64,000 nt of DNA, taken from positions 1-64,000 of the forward strand of contig CAVZKV010000024.1 in the NCBI GenBank assembly GCA_963775835.1. Direction: 5' to 3'. Made by a program: the position numbers and the translations under genes. This document shows, in pieces, positions 11,601 to 20,581 of the stretch. Origin of the DNA: AWTP1-13 sp963775835 (GTDB lineage Bacteria > Pseudomonadota > Alphaproteobacteria > Rhizobiales > Hyphomicrobiaceae). The stretch's first letter is position 1, and each line of letters opens with the position of its first letter. Below the pieces are notes generated by a model, which saw nothing but the letters and a program-made list of their open reading frames with translations, did not search any database and had not been told where the DNA came from.

Positions 11601-13827
11601 GTCTGGTCGCCCAGCACAATCAGAGCAGCAGCCGCGCGTTTGTCAGCGACGGTCGCGGCATTCACGATCGAACTCGTGCGTGCCGTAGGCCGCGATGAAG
11701 TTAATGAGGGATTCCGGGTGCTTGAGATGCATGGCGAAGTCGACCCAGCTGATGTAGGCCTTCAGCTGGCCGTCGCCGGTCATATCAAAGAATTGCTGGC
11801 GGGCCGCGTTCAGGGACGGAATCCCGGCATCGCGGCCGCGCGTGATGTTGATCGCTGCCAAATCAAGCGGCAGGCCCAAGCAGATTGTTGCGAACTGCTT
11901 CGGTGACGAACTCGTCGATCTCGTTGCCGACCTGCCTGGTCAAGCCGCGCACGATGGCGCCCGTCGCCTCCTCTGGCGTTGGCCCACTGGCGGCAAAAGC
12001 CAGCGGGTTGAGAAAGGCGGCAATCAGGCCGATTTCGGAGGAGTTGAACGCGGGGTCCAACCGATCGAATTGCTCGGTCAGCATCGAGTGACCGAAGCGA
12101 TAAACCGTGTGCGCGAACTCAGCGACGATCGAGGCGTCGACCGTGGTGTCGTATCCTAGCGGAGCCAGGAACTCGTCGACCATTGGCTGGACGGTGCGCG
12201 CGAACTCCTCGAACACGAGGTGCTGATACTGCATCTCGGTGCCGAACTTCGCCGCCTGGAACAGGCGCTCGCCATCCCATACGAGGTTGGCGATGTCAGC
12301 GGGGGCCGTTGGCACGGACGCAACATCGCTCAGCAGCCATTCATTGAGGAATGCAATTGCTTCAGCCTGGGTCGCTCCAGCGGCCAGCATCTGAGCGGCG
12401 TCATCGAGAAGAACGGTTTTAGTATTGTCGACGAGACGATTGTGCTCAGAGTGGAAGATGGCGTGGACGGCGGTTAGGCCGATGTTCTCGTTCACGCGGC
12501 CGTCGCCGGCGATATAATGCGCGTCGAGCAGCTCGTCGTCATAGAAAAGATTGTTGCCGGAGGCATCCGTCGGGATCGGGTTCCCGGCGATGTTGTCGGC
12601 ATCAGGCGCAAGGTTGCCATCCGCATCGAAAACCGGCACGGCATTGTGCGCAACGTCTATCAGGAACTGATGACCGGTGCGCACCGCGTGGGTGAGGTCG
12701 ATCGGCGCCGCCAGATTTCCTTCGACGAGTTCCGTTCCATCGTCTGAATCACCAAATATTCCATTGGCGCCGGCAGTTTGCATCACAACCTGCGGGAGGC
12801 CGTGGAGGGGACCTGGAATGAAATTGCCATAGAGGTCCGTGGCGAGCAGCGGGACGTTGTCGAAGTCCGCATCAGTGAGGTTAATGCCGAGAAGATCACG
12901 CGCTTGTGCCTTCACGACCTTCCAGGTCGCCATGCCGCCAATTTCGACGTCGTCACCCCCGCCGAAGTGGCCATCGGCACCGAGGTCACGGTTCTCGACA
13001 AGCTTGCCTGTTGCGAATGCCCTCAGGCTCACACCGGCAGTCGGATCCGTGTCGAGGAGCTCATAGGCGCGCAGAAACACTTGATGCGAGGGGTGTGAAG
13101 TGTACGTCTGGTTTTGGTCCACGAACGGCGACGTGGTGTTCTCGTGTTCGTGAATGTCGTCGGCAGTGCCAAGGATGCCGTCCGCTCCGGGCTGGTTTGT
13201 AGCCCGTGTCAACACCATGAAGTTGGTCGGCGAGCCAGGAACAAAGAGAGGATCGTCTGGCTGTAGCGGAATGAAAATGGTGCCGCTGCCGCCCTTGGTG
13301 ACGAGATCAAGGCCATGGTCGAAGAACTGGCCGAAGAACGTCATCCAGGCGTTAAACGGCATGGATAAGCCGGCGTCCGGCGTAATGTTCGGGATGAAAA
13401 AGACTGGCGTATCGTCGGCTGTGCCGAAGATCCCATCTAACCCCGGGCTCGTGATGAGTTCAGCCCCTGGCGTGCCGGCGCTTGCCGCCACCGCTGCGGG
13501 ATTGTCAGGGGTCTGGTCGACGATCAGGTTGGTGATGATGCGCGGCTGGGAGTCGAACACAAGTCCGGACGTTTGTGTGTAGGACGTCCCCGACTCGGCG
13601 GACCGGAAAATCGGATCGGTCAGCCGCGGAAAGGTGTTGTCCGCTGCCCCGAACTGGTCCTGATCCGCGACAAGATTATTGAATTCACCGCTGACAGTGC
13701 GCAGTCCCCATGGGACCTGCACATTGGGGAGGACGTTTATGAGGTTGGTGCCATCAACGCCGCCGGCCTGGGCAATGAGGATCTGCTGGAGAATGAATTC
13801 CAGATCCGACCTAATGAACTCGACCAT
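2620..13827 (-). CDS. Giant secreted RTX protein with two animal-type heme peroxidase domains (MopA/peroxicin-like), three frame breaks
   Basis: About 3,735 codons once three single surplus bases (near 11,872, 11,667 and 5,788) are removed; the three frames join exactly where the two internal copies predict. Order from the N-terminus: peroxidase domain 1 (13.8-11.0 kb), RTX block, Ig/cadherin-like segment (9.7-9.3 kb), peroxidase domain 2 (9.2-6.5 kb), RTX block, two Ig-like segments (5.2-4.6 kb), a long GGxGxDxx nonapeptide array (4.5-2.9 kb) and a C-terminal end typical of type I secretion substrates. Each peroxidase copy has FGQFFDHGLDL (distal Gln/His), GDGRVNENIGL (catalytic Arg and heme-linked Glu) and YRFGHSML (proximal His). 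The family includes the manganese-oxidising MopA proteins and bacterial peroxicins. The start ATG follows GGGAGGA. No type I secretion genes lie in this window. Mn(II) oxidation or antimicrobial oxidant production is an inference. Confidence 0.88.
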
Positions 13828-13908
13828 GTAGTCCTCCCATTCGCACGCGCAAATTCCATTGCGAGGAATGCTGAGGGAACGGCCTCCAAACAGCTAGACG
13901 GACTGAAG

Positions 13909-13959
13909 CCTTGTCATCCCTGACGATGGGACACGACCTAGGGACAAGGGTCTGTGTCC
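13909..13959 (-). promoter_or_regulatory. Overlapping, mutually exclusive inverted repeats in the peroxidase leader
   Basis: CCTTGTC (13909-13915) pairs with GACAAGG (13943-13949). GGACACGACC (13929-13938) pairs with GGTC-T-GTGTCC (13949-13959), leaving one bulged base. The two structures share bases and cannot form together, as in attenuator-type leaders. They lie about 80-130 bases before the giant gene. A regulatory role is an inference only. Confidence 0.3.
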
Positions 13960-14250
13960 AAGTGGCCAAAGACCAAACCTTCGGATAGGCCTTGTTTTAT
14001 TGAGTTTTCGAAGCATTAAGCGAAGAGCGGTTGGTTCGGAACGGCTCGTGTCGGATCGCGCGAGGTTCGATGAGCTCATCGCCAGCCGAACGGGCTGCGC
14101 CCATAGTAAGGGGAGCGCTGAAAGGGCAGAGCCGCTCAAAGACACGCTCCGGCGCACGTCGCGCGGGCTCGAGACTGCGTGGGAATTCAGCGTCGACGGG
14201 CGGCACAATCGCAATCAAAACTGCTGAGGCGCTCGAGGTCAGAAAAGTAG

Positions 14251-14276
14251 CGAAGTCGCCCTCGAGAGCGACTTCG
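14251..14276 (-). terminator. Hairpin downstream of the L,D-transpeptidase gene
   Basis: CGAAGTCGC and GCGACTTCG form a perfect 9-bp stem with an 8-base loop, 49 bases after the minus-strand stop codon. On that strand it is followed by CTACTTTTCT, a weak U-rich tract. A plausible intrinsic terminator. Confidence 0.55.
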
Positions 14277-14324
14277 TAGCGAGAACCTCAAGTTATGGTT
14301 TTGGCGGCCGTTTCACGGTCGGCC

Positions 14325-15965
14325 TCACCACCAGCCGAATGGCCCGCTGCCACCCGAATAGTAGGGGGAGGAGCGCTGGTAGTAGGGTCGGCGATAGCCG
14401 TAGTCGCCGTAGGGATCTCGATCCCGGCGCCAGGCCGACGGCGCGTCGTTGTTGCGCTTGCGGCTCTTGATGCCGCCCTGCAGCTCGCCGCTCATAAGCA
14501 CCACGAAATCGGTGCCCTTGCCCGTCTCGTTGCTCAAGGCTTCGTCAGAGACGATCACCGCCGAGCCTGGGGAGGCGACTTCCCGGATGCGGTCGATGGT
14601 GTTCTGCGGAATGGAGATGCGCTCCAGAGCGACTTTGGCCGCCTTCCCATCGGTCGCCCGCGGCTCGCCGCCGCGACGGCCGCCGTGACGGCTTGGCGGG
14701 GCCCCGGGGTCGGTCGGGTTCGGATACATCGCCAGCGCCGTCCAGCGCAGGTCGGTGGCGTCATCGTTGGTATAGTCGAGCGCGGTGAACACGAAGGTGC
14801 CAAGCGCCGCCTGCGGATCGCGGATCGTCACCTCGCTCTCGAACATGGGTTGGAAGCCCTGGCGCACATAGAGCCGCTGGGTCTTGCGGGAAATGAACAC
14901 CGATACCGGTGCGATCTTGTTTTGCGCCAAGCGCGCCTCCTTGGCGGCAGCGTCCTTGGCGTCCAGCGCCGCCTTGACCGCGTCTTTGGCCGCGTTCGCG
15001 GCCAGCATCTTGGCGTTGCCCTCTATCTGCGCCGCTTCGAGCCGGGCCTGCACCTCTTGCAACCGGGCCTGCGCCTTCTCCTTGGCCTCCTCCAACTTCG
15101 CCTTGCGCTCGTCGGAGAGGCGCTCCGGATCGCTGCTGAGCGCGCTTTCGATATCTTGCAGCTGTTCCTGGGCTTTGCGCTGTGCCACTTCGGCCACGCG
15201 CAACGCCTTGGCGACCCTTGCCACCTCCGCGTTGGCGCTGACGACGACGCGGCGCGCGTCTTCCGCCGTCTTGGCGGCAGCGTCGGCCTCGGCTTTTTTG
15301 GCGGCGGCGATCGATCGCCACGTTCGCGGCTTGGCCGCGGCGCCATCGGCTGCCGCGCCCACATGCATCGCGATCGGCTCGGGCGTGATCGAGGAGGTCT
15401 CACCCGGTGTTGCAACGTCGGAGACGATGGGACCCGGCTTGAACAGCGCAGGGTGGGCAAACGAAATGGGACGCATGTCGTCGCGCACGATGACGACGCG
15501 CATGCCAAGCTTGGTGCTCTCGAACAAGCGCTCGGCAAAGCCGGTCGGCAGCCGGATGCAGCCGTGCGAGGCCGGATGGCCCGGCAATTGTCCCGCGTGC
15601 AGCGCAATCCCCGACCAGGTGATGCGCTGCATGAAGGGCATCGAGGCATCATCGTAGAGGTTGGAATAGTGCTCGCGGTTTTTCTCAAGAATACTGTAGA
15701 TGCCGGCCGGCGTTTCGTAGCCGCTTTGTCCGGTTGAGACGGGTGCGCGGAGGATCTTGCCGTCCGCGTCGTAGATGGTGACATGCTGCTCGCTGAGTGC
15801 CACGACCGCCAGCACCGGGGGGCCACCCATCGGGCGGGAGAACTCTTCCGCGTCACGCGACTCGCGGCTTTTCGCCTGTGCCGGTGCGCCGAGCACCAAT
15901 ACCATGAGCGCCAGCAGCGTGATCCGCGCGGCAGTGACGCCTACTCTTTTACTGGACTGTTTCAT
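14325..15965 (-). CDS. Periplasmic L,D-transpeptidase (YkuD/ErfK family) with coiled coil and second, Cys-less domain
   Basis: 546 residues from the ATG chosen because a normal signal peptide follows (basic start, hydrophobic core at about 12-27, APAQA cleavage region). A GTG 45 bases upstream is an alternative. The YkuD domain carries LHAG and SHGCIRLP, with catalytic Cys at about 136; such enzymes make 3-3 peptidoglycan cross-links or attach proteins to peptidoglycan in the periplasm. An Ala/Glu/Lys-rich coiled coil follows (about 210-345). A second YkuD-like region comes next (about 350-505, ending near GSAVIVSDE and GKGTDFVVLM) and lacks the His/Cys motif. The tail is rich in Tyr, Gly, Arg and Pro. 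The coiled coil and inactive second domain suggest a wall-spanning or scaffolding role; similar architectures exist in other alphaproteobacteria. Confidence 0.88.
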   Translation of the reverse strand: MKQSSKRVGVTAARITLLALMVLVLGAPAQAKSRESRDAEEFSRPMGGPPVLAVVALSEQHVTIYDADGKILRAPVSTGQSGYETPAGIYSILEKNREHYSNLYDDASMPFMQRITWSGIALHAGQLPGHPASHGCIRLPTGFAERLFESTKLGMRVVIVRDDMRPISFAHPALFKPGPIVSDVATPGETSSITPEPIAMHVGAAADGAAAKPRTWRSIAAAKKAEADAAAKTAEDARRVVVSANAEVARVAKALRVAEVAQRKAQEQLQDIESALSSDPERLSDERKAKLEEAKEKAQARLQEVQARLEAAQIEGNAKMLAANAAKDAVKAALDAKDAAAKEARLAQNKIAPVSVFISRKTQRLYVRQGFQPMFESEVTIRDPQAALGTFVFTALDYTNDDATDLRWTALAMYPNPTDPGAPPSRHGGRRGGEPRATDGKAAKVALERISIPQNTIDRIREVASPGSAVIVSDEALSNETGKGTDFVVLMSGELQGGIKSRKRNNDAPSAWRRDRDPYGDYGYRRPYYQRSSPYYSGGSGPFGWW

Positions 15966-16230
15966 CTGGTCTTGCCGATCGAGCTTCGAAAACTTGGACA
16001 CGTCCCGCACGCCAATTTGCTAGCGAACTTAATTTAAAGAGCCTTGAGCGTCGCCGGGTTCCCCCTCCTCGTGGTTAGCGCCGACGAGCATCCCCTGGGA
16101 ATGCGCCGCGAGGACGGCGACCGCCTCGAGAAAATAGCGGGCGATGCACGCGGCATGGCTCTGTCACGTAAGGTGTGCCCTTGCTGCATCATCGTTGTTT
16201 CTCCGCTTGCTTTCCCAACGCCTTGCGACC

Positions 16231-17280
16231 TCAGCCACCGCTGTAGCCGCCAATGATAGGCAGAATTTCTCCGGTGATGTAGCTCGAGCAGCTCGGGGCA
16301 GCCATGAACACAAACGCGGGCGCGATTTCCTCGGGCTGGGCGGCCCGCTTCATGGGCGCGTCGGTGCCAAAATTCTTTACCTTGTCGGCGGACCTGTCGG
16401 CCGGATTGAGCGGCGTCCAGACCGGGCCCGGTGCGATCGCATTTACCCTGATGCCCCTGTCGACCAGGTTGGAGGCGAGCGACCGCGTGAAGGCATGAAT
16501 GCCGCCCTTGGTCATGGCATAGTCGATGAGTTGTCCGCTGCCGAGGAGGCCCGTGACCGAGCCCGTCATCACAATGGAGCTGCCGGGGCGCATGTGCGGC
16601 ACGACGGCGCGGGCCATGTAGAAATAGCCGAACAGGTTGGTTTTGAGCGTGCGATCGAAGTGCTCATCGCTAATGTCGAGGATGTCGCCGGCGTGCTGCT
16701 GGAAGGCCGCATTGTTAACGAGGATGTCGACCTTGCCGAAGGCCGCCACCGTCTTCTTGACTGCACCGGCACAAAAGCTTGGCTCCGCCACGTCTCCCGG
16801 GATCGGAAGGCAGCGCCGGCCCTCCGCTTCGACGGCGCGCCTGGTCGCTTCCGCGTCCTCGTGCTCGCTCAGATAGACAATGGCAACGTCGGCCCCTTCT
16901 CGGGCGTAGAGCACGGCCACCGCACGCCCGATGCCGGAGTCGCCTCCCGTGACGATAGCCGCCATGTCCTTAAGCTTGCCCGAGCCCTTGTAGCCTGGGG
17001 CCTCATGCATCGGCGCCAGTTTGAGGTCGGCTTCTAGGCCGGGCTTTTTCAGGTGCTGGGCCGGAAAGGTATCGGGGTAAGCACGCGTGCCCGCTTGCAT
17101 GGCGCCCGCCGCCTTTTTCTTCTGGGCGCTCGTGCGGTCCTTCTTGCGATGCTTCTCGCGGTCCTTCTTTCGATCCTGGGCGTCGATCTGGGCCTGGATG
17201 CGCTCACCTTGCCTCACGGCGGCGTCCTGCCCGTTCCCGCCCCGATGATGCTTGGCGGGAGCCGATTTTCGCGCGCTCAT
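16231..17280 (-). CDS. Short-chain dehydrogenase, YghA/general-stress type, with lysine-rich N-terminus
   Basis: 349 residues from the ATG at 17280, which follows GAGGG at good spacing. The longer upstream frame is low-complexity and was not used. About 100 residues rich in Lys, Asp and Ala precede a Rossmann fold with TGGDSGIG (cofactor loop), NNAA, and the Ser...YAMTKGG catalytic region. The region before the fold (PAQHLKKPGLEADL...APGYKGSGKLKD) matches the longer SDR subfamily of YghA and Bacillus stress protein 39, NAD(P)-dependent oxidoreductases of broad specificity. The substrate cannot be predicted. Divergent from the monooxygenase gene to the right. Confidence 0.85.
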   Translation of the reverse strand: MSARKSAPAKHHRGGNGQDAAVRQGERIQAQIDAQDRKKDREKHRKKDRTSAQKKKAAGAMQAGTRAYPDTFPAQHLKKPGLEADLKLAPMHEAPGYKGSGKLKDMAAIVTGGDSGIGRAVAVLYAREGADVAIVYLSEHEDAEATRRAVEAEGRRCLPIPGDVAEPSFCAGAVKKTVAAFGKVDILVNNAAFQQHAGDILDISDEHFDRTLKTNLFGYFYMARAVVPHMRPGSSIVMTGSVTGLLGSGQLIDYAMTKGGIHAFTRSLASNLVDRGIRVNAIAPGPVWTPLNPADRSADKVKNFGTDAPMKRAAQPEEIAPAFVFMAAPSCSSYITGEILPIIGGYSGG

Positions 17281-17655
17281 TCTTTTCCCTCGGACGTGTC
17301 CCTCAGAAAAAAAACGCCCCCGCGACCCACAGGGGCGGTTGTGCTCGGGAGGCCAACTAACAGCGACAGAGCTTAAGCATCTAACCCTCGATTGTTGCCC
17401 CGGTTCCATCCGGCTGTTCCCCCACCTTGGGGGGTGGTGATTCCGCACCGGGAGGACCGCCGCCGGCCGTGGCGCTGCCCATACCTTGGGCGACGGAGCG
17501 GCGGCTATCGGTCCTTGGTTGGCGCCATGCATGGCACGCCCGATGTCCGTCAGGAAACGCGCAAATTTTCCGGAAACGCGCACAGGAATGCACTCGGCTT
17601 GACGCCGCCTGGTCGAGTGCCCATCGTTCGGCCAGGGGCAACGAGGGATCGACCG

Positions 17656-18798
17656 ATGCAAAGCCGGCCTGAGATTGCCATCATTGGTGCGGGGATCGGT
17701 GGGCTGGCGCTGGCCGGGCTGCTGACGCGTCAGGGCGCCAATGTGACGGTCTACGAGCAGGCGCCGGCCTTCGAGCGCCTTGGCGCGGGCATTCAAATGA
17801 GCCCCAACGCCATGCACGTGCTGCGCGCGCTGGGGTTAGAACCGCTGTTGCGGCAAATGGCCTTTCAGCCGCCCGCCTGGACGCATCGCGCCTGGGACAC
17901 GGGCGAACACCTCGCCGACCTCACCTTCGGCGCCGAGGCCGAGCAGCGCTACGGCGCGCCCTATCTGTTGCTGCATCGCGGTGACCTGCACGCCGCCATT
18001 CTATCCGCCGTACCCATGGGTGTGATCCGCTTTAACAAAAAGCTCCTCGACATCGTCCCCCGCGCGGGTGCCGTCGAACTCGTCTTTGCCGACGGCAGCC
18101 GGGCCACTGCGGACGGCGTGGTCGGTGCCGATGGCGTGCACTCGCGCGTGCGCGAAATCCTGCTCGGGCCCGAGCGTCCCATTTTCACGGGCCGCGTCGC
18201 CCACCGCACGGTCTTCCCCGCCGCCCTGCTTGGCGACTTTGCCGTCGATACCTGCACGAAGTGGTGGGGCCCGGACCGGCATATTGTCGTCTATCCGGTC
18301 AACCCGCGGCGCGACGAAATCTACTTCGTCACCAGCGTGCCGGATCCCCACTGGGACGTGGAGTCCTGGTCCCAACGCGGCGAGATGGCCGAAGTGATAG
18401 AGGCGCTCGCCGGCTTCCACCCGGACGTGCAGCGCCTGCTGGCGGCCTGTCCGCAGGTCCACAAATGGGCCCTGTTCGAGCGTGATCCCTTACCGCGTTG
18501 GAGCGCTGGCGCAATCGTGCTGCTTGGGGACGCCTGTCACCCGATGACGCCCTACATGGCGCAAGGCGCCGCCAACGCGCTCGAAGACGCCGCCGTGTTG
18601 TCGCGCTGCCTGCAGGTGGCCGCCGACCCGGCGATCGCCTTTAAGCGCTACGAAGCAACCAGGCTTGAGCGCACGGCGCGCATCCAGCTCACCTCGCGGC
18701 AGAACACTTGGGGCAAGCAGGCCGGCGACCCGAGCTGGGTTTATGGCTACAACGCTTGGGCGACGGCGATCGCCGAACCACAGCCACTCTCGGCTTGA
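17656..18798 (+). CDS. FAD-dependent monooxygenase resembling 6-hydroxynicotinate 3-monooxygenase (NicC-like)
   Basis: 380 residues. Start at ATG 17656, directly before the FAD-binding strand (IAIIGAGIGG). It has the class A flavoprotein hydroxylase motifs: GxGxxG, the DG motif (GADGVHSRVR) and the GD motif (LLGDACHPMTPYMAQGA). Several stretches, including FERLGAGIQMSPNAM, YLLLHRGDLHA, VAHRTVFPA, KWW, and the ending DPSWVYGYNAW, closely follow what I recall of the NicC family of nicotinate catabolism. Those enzymes hydroxylate with loss of the ring carboxylate, using NADH and O2. No other nicotinate genes are nearby, so the true substrate may be another aromatic acid. It ends 10 bases from the convergent ubiB stop. 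Confidence 0.85.
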   Translation: MQSRPEIAIIGAGIGGLALAGLLTRQGANVTVYEQAPAFERLGAGIQMSPNAMHVLRALGLEPLLRQMAFQPPAWTHRAWDTGEHLADLTFGAEAEQRYGAPYLLLHRGDLHAAILSAVPMGVIRFNKKLLDIVPRAGAVELVFADGSRATADGVVGADGVHSRVREILLGPERPIFTGRVAHRTVFPAALLGDFAVDTCTKWWGPDRHIVVYPVNPRRDEIYFVTSVPDPHWDVESWSQRGEMAEVIEALAGFHPDVQRLLAACPQVHKWALFERDPLPRWSAGAIVLLGDACHPMTPYMAQGAANALEDAAVLSRCLQVAADPAIAFKRYEATRLERTARIQLTSRQNTWGKQAGDPSWVYGYNAWATAIAEPQPLSA

Positions 18799-18808
18799 GC
18801 GGCGCATC

Positions 18809-20422
18809 TTAGCCCAGCGGGGTCAACAGCCAGGCCGCGATCGCCAACAGCGCCGCCGCTGCCGCCCAGAGGGCCCGTCGGCTCCAGCGGTCGTGGCGCG
18901 CCTGCGCCGCCGCCAGCCGCTCGATTGTCTCCTCGTCGAGCCTGAAGCCCGCCCGCGCCGTCTCGGCCAGCGCCTGCGCTACCCGCTCCCCTTGCTCAAG
19001 GAGGCGCGGGACCTCCGCCACGACCTTACCCATCAGTTCGGCGCCTTCGCCCGCTTCCTTCAAGCGACCGGCCATGCCGTAGTTGGCTTCCACCCACGCC
19101 TTGGCAATGGGTTCGGCGGCGTTCCAGATGTTGAGCTCGGAATCGAGCGAGCGGGCGACGCCTTCCACCACCACCATGGTCTTCTGCAGCAGCAGGAGCT
19201 CCGGGCGGGTGCGCATGTCGAACACTTCCGTGTAGGCGAACAGCTGGCCCAAGAGATCGGCGATCGAAATCTCCGAGGCGGTGCGACCATGGATCGGCTC
19301 GCCGATCGCCCGCATGGCCTGGGCAAAGAGCTCCACCGGCTGGTGCGGCGGCACGTAGCCCGCCTCAAAGTGGACAAGCGCGGTGCGGCGATAGTCGCGC
19401 GTGATGAGGCCGTGCAGGATCTCGGCCAGGAACCGGCGCTCCTTGGGCCCCAAGCGGCCCATGATGCCAAAGTCGACGGCGACGATTTGGCCGGCCGCGT
19501 CGATCAAGAGATTGCCCTGATGCAGGTCGGCGTGGAAGAAGCCGTCGCGCATGGCGTGGCGCAGAAACGAGCGCAAGAGCGTGAGGCCCAAGTGCCCGAG
19601 GTCCAATCCGGCCGCGCGCAGCGCGGCATGATCCGCGATCGGGATCCCATCCACCCATTCCGTCGTCAGCACGCGTTTGGAGGTGCGGCGCCAGTCGATG
19701 GTGGGGACGCGGAAGCCCCCATCGGCGAGCACTTGATCGCCTTTGATGTTGTCCGCCATCTCGGACATGGCGGCGGCCTCGAGCCGCAGGTCCATTTCGA
19801 TTTCGACGGAGTGCGCCAAGGTCTCGACGACGGCGACCGGCCGCAGCCGGCGCGTGGGCGAATGGAAGCGTTCAATCTGGCGGGCGGCGAAGCGGTAGCT
19901 GGCGAGGTCGCGGCGGAAGCGCTTTTCGATGCCGGGCCGCAGGATCTTGACGGCGACGTTGTGACGGCCCTCGCCATCGAGCACCACCGCCTTGTGCACC
20001 TGGGCGATCGACGCTGCCGCTATGGCTGGGCCGAACTCGGCAAAATGATCCTCTATCTGGCCGCCTAGCGCTTCCGCCACGGCTGCGCGCGCCTCGCTCA
20101 TGGCAAAGGGCGGCAGCTTGTCCTGCAGGTGGCGCAAATCCTGGGCGAGCTCGGGACCGATCAAATCGGCGCGCGTCGCCAAGAATTGCCCGAGCTTGAT
20201 GTAACTGGGGCCCAGCCTCGTAAGGGCGTCGGCCACCCGCGTTTCCTCCGGCTCAGAGCGCCTGAGCGGCCAAGCCAGGATACGGATTGGCAGCGTCGCC
20301 GCGCGTGCCACCCGCAACAGGAAGGGCACGCGCGTGCCTTGCGGCACGAAGCGAACCCCATGCTGGGCCAGCACCGCGCCGGCGCGGCCGAGCCGGAAGA
20401 TGTTGCCGAGTGCCGTGGCCAT
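18809..20422 (-). CDS. ubiB: UbiB, atypical ABC1/ADCK-family kinase for ubiquinone biosynthesis
   Basis: 537 residues, normal for bacterial UbiB. The KxGQ signature (YIKLGQFLATRADLIG, Lys at about 76) is the hallmark of the family, and the catalytic region contains HADLHQGNLLI and VDFGIMG. The C-terminus ends in a hydrophobic segment (LWAAAAALLAIAAWLL) that anchors it to the inner membrane. UbiB supports coenzyme Q assembly, probably by ATPase-driven extraction or organisation of membrane-bound intermediates and not by hydroxylation. It lies 159 bases downstream of ubiE on the same strand, the usual alphaproteobacterial arrangement. Confidence 0.95.
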   Translation of the reverse strand: MATALGNIFRLGRAGAVLAQHGVRFVPQGTRVPFLLRVARAATLPIRILAWPLRRSEPEETRVADALTRLGPSYIKLGQFLATRADLIGPELAQDLRHLQDKLPPFAMSEARAAVAEALGGQIEDHFAEFGPAIAAASIAQVHKAVVLDGEGRHNVAVKILRPGIEKRFRRDLASYRFAARQIERFHSPTRRLRPVAVVETLAHSVEIEMDLRLEAAAMSEMADNIKGDQVLADGGFRVPTIDWRRTSKRVLTTEWVDGIPIADHAALRAAGLDLGHLGLTLLRSFLRHAMRDGFFHADLHQGNLLIDAAGQIVAVDFGIMGRLGPKERRFLAEILHGLITRDYRRTALVHFEAGYVPPHQPVELFAQAMRAIGEPIHGRTASEISIADLLGQLFAYTEVFDMRTRPELLLLQKTMVVVEGVARSLDSELNIWNAAEPIAKAWVEANYGMAGRLKEAGEGAELMGKVVAEVPRLLEQGERVAQALAETARAGFRLDEETIERLAAAQARHDRWSRRALWAAAAALLAIAAWLLTPLG

Positions 20423-20581
20423 CGTGACTGGGCGATCCTGCTGGAAACCGAAGCAAGGGGTCGGGCGACATTGCCCCAGGCGGGCCGCAGGTCAAGCGGC
20501 AAGGGGGCCCTATAGTTTGCGCCGACCCACAACTGGGCTCATCCCTGGCCCATCCCTGGAGCCGCCCTTGGATGAGGGCGC

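Larger units (their letters stand above)
13828..14324. other. Intergenic region upstream of the peroxidase gene
   Basis: About 500 bases without a credible gene. It holds the ribosome binding site of the peroxidase gene, two overlapping inverted repeats (13909-13959) and, near its right end, the hairpin that probably ends the L,D-transpeptidase transcript. A 106-codon minus-strand frame here has no recognisable product. Confidence 0.6.

Noticed and set aside
2749..11906. Many long plus-strand frames opposite the RTX peroxidase gene (up to 655 codons)
   Set aside because: They mirror the repeat codons of the minus-strand gene, show Val/Asp/Gly-rich low complexity, and have no ribosome sites or domains.
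13894..14214. 106-codon minus-strand frame upstream of the peroxidase gene
   Set aside because: Ser/Arg-rich, no ribosome site, no family resemblance; overlaps likely leader structures.
17280..17817. N-terminal extension of the SDR gene to 17817
   Set aside because: Low-complexity Arg/Pro/His-rich sequence overlapping the divergent monooxygenase start; ATG 17280 has a proper ribosome site.
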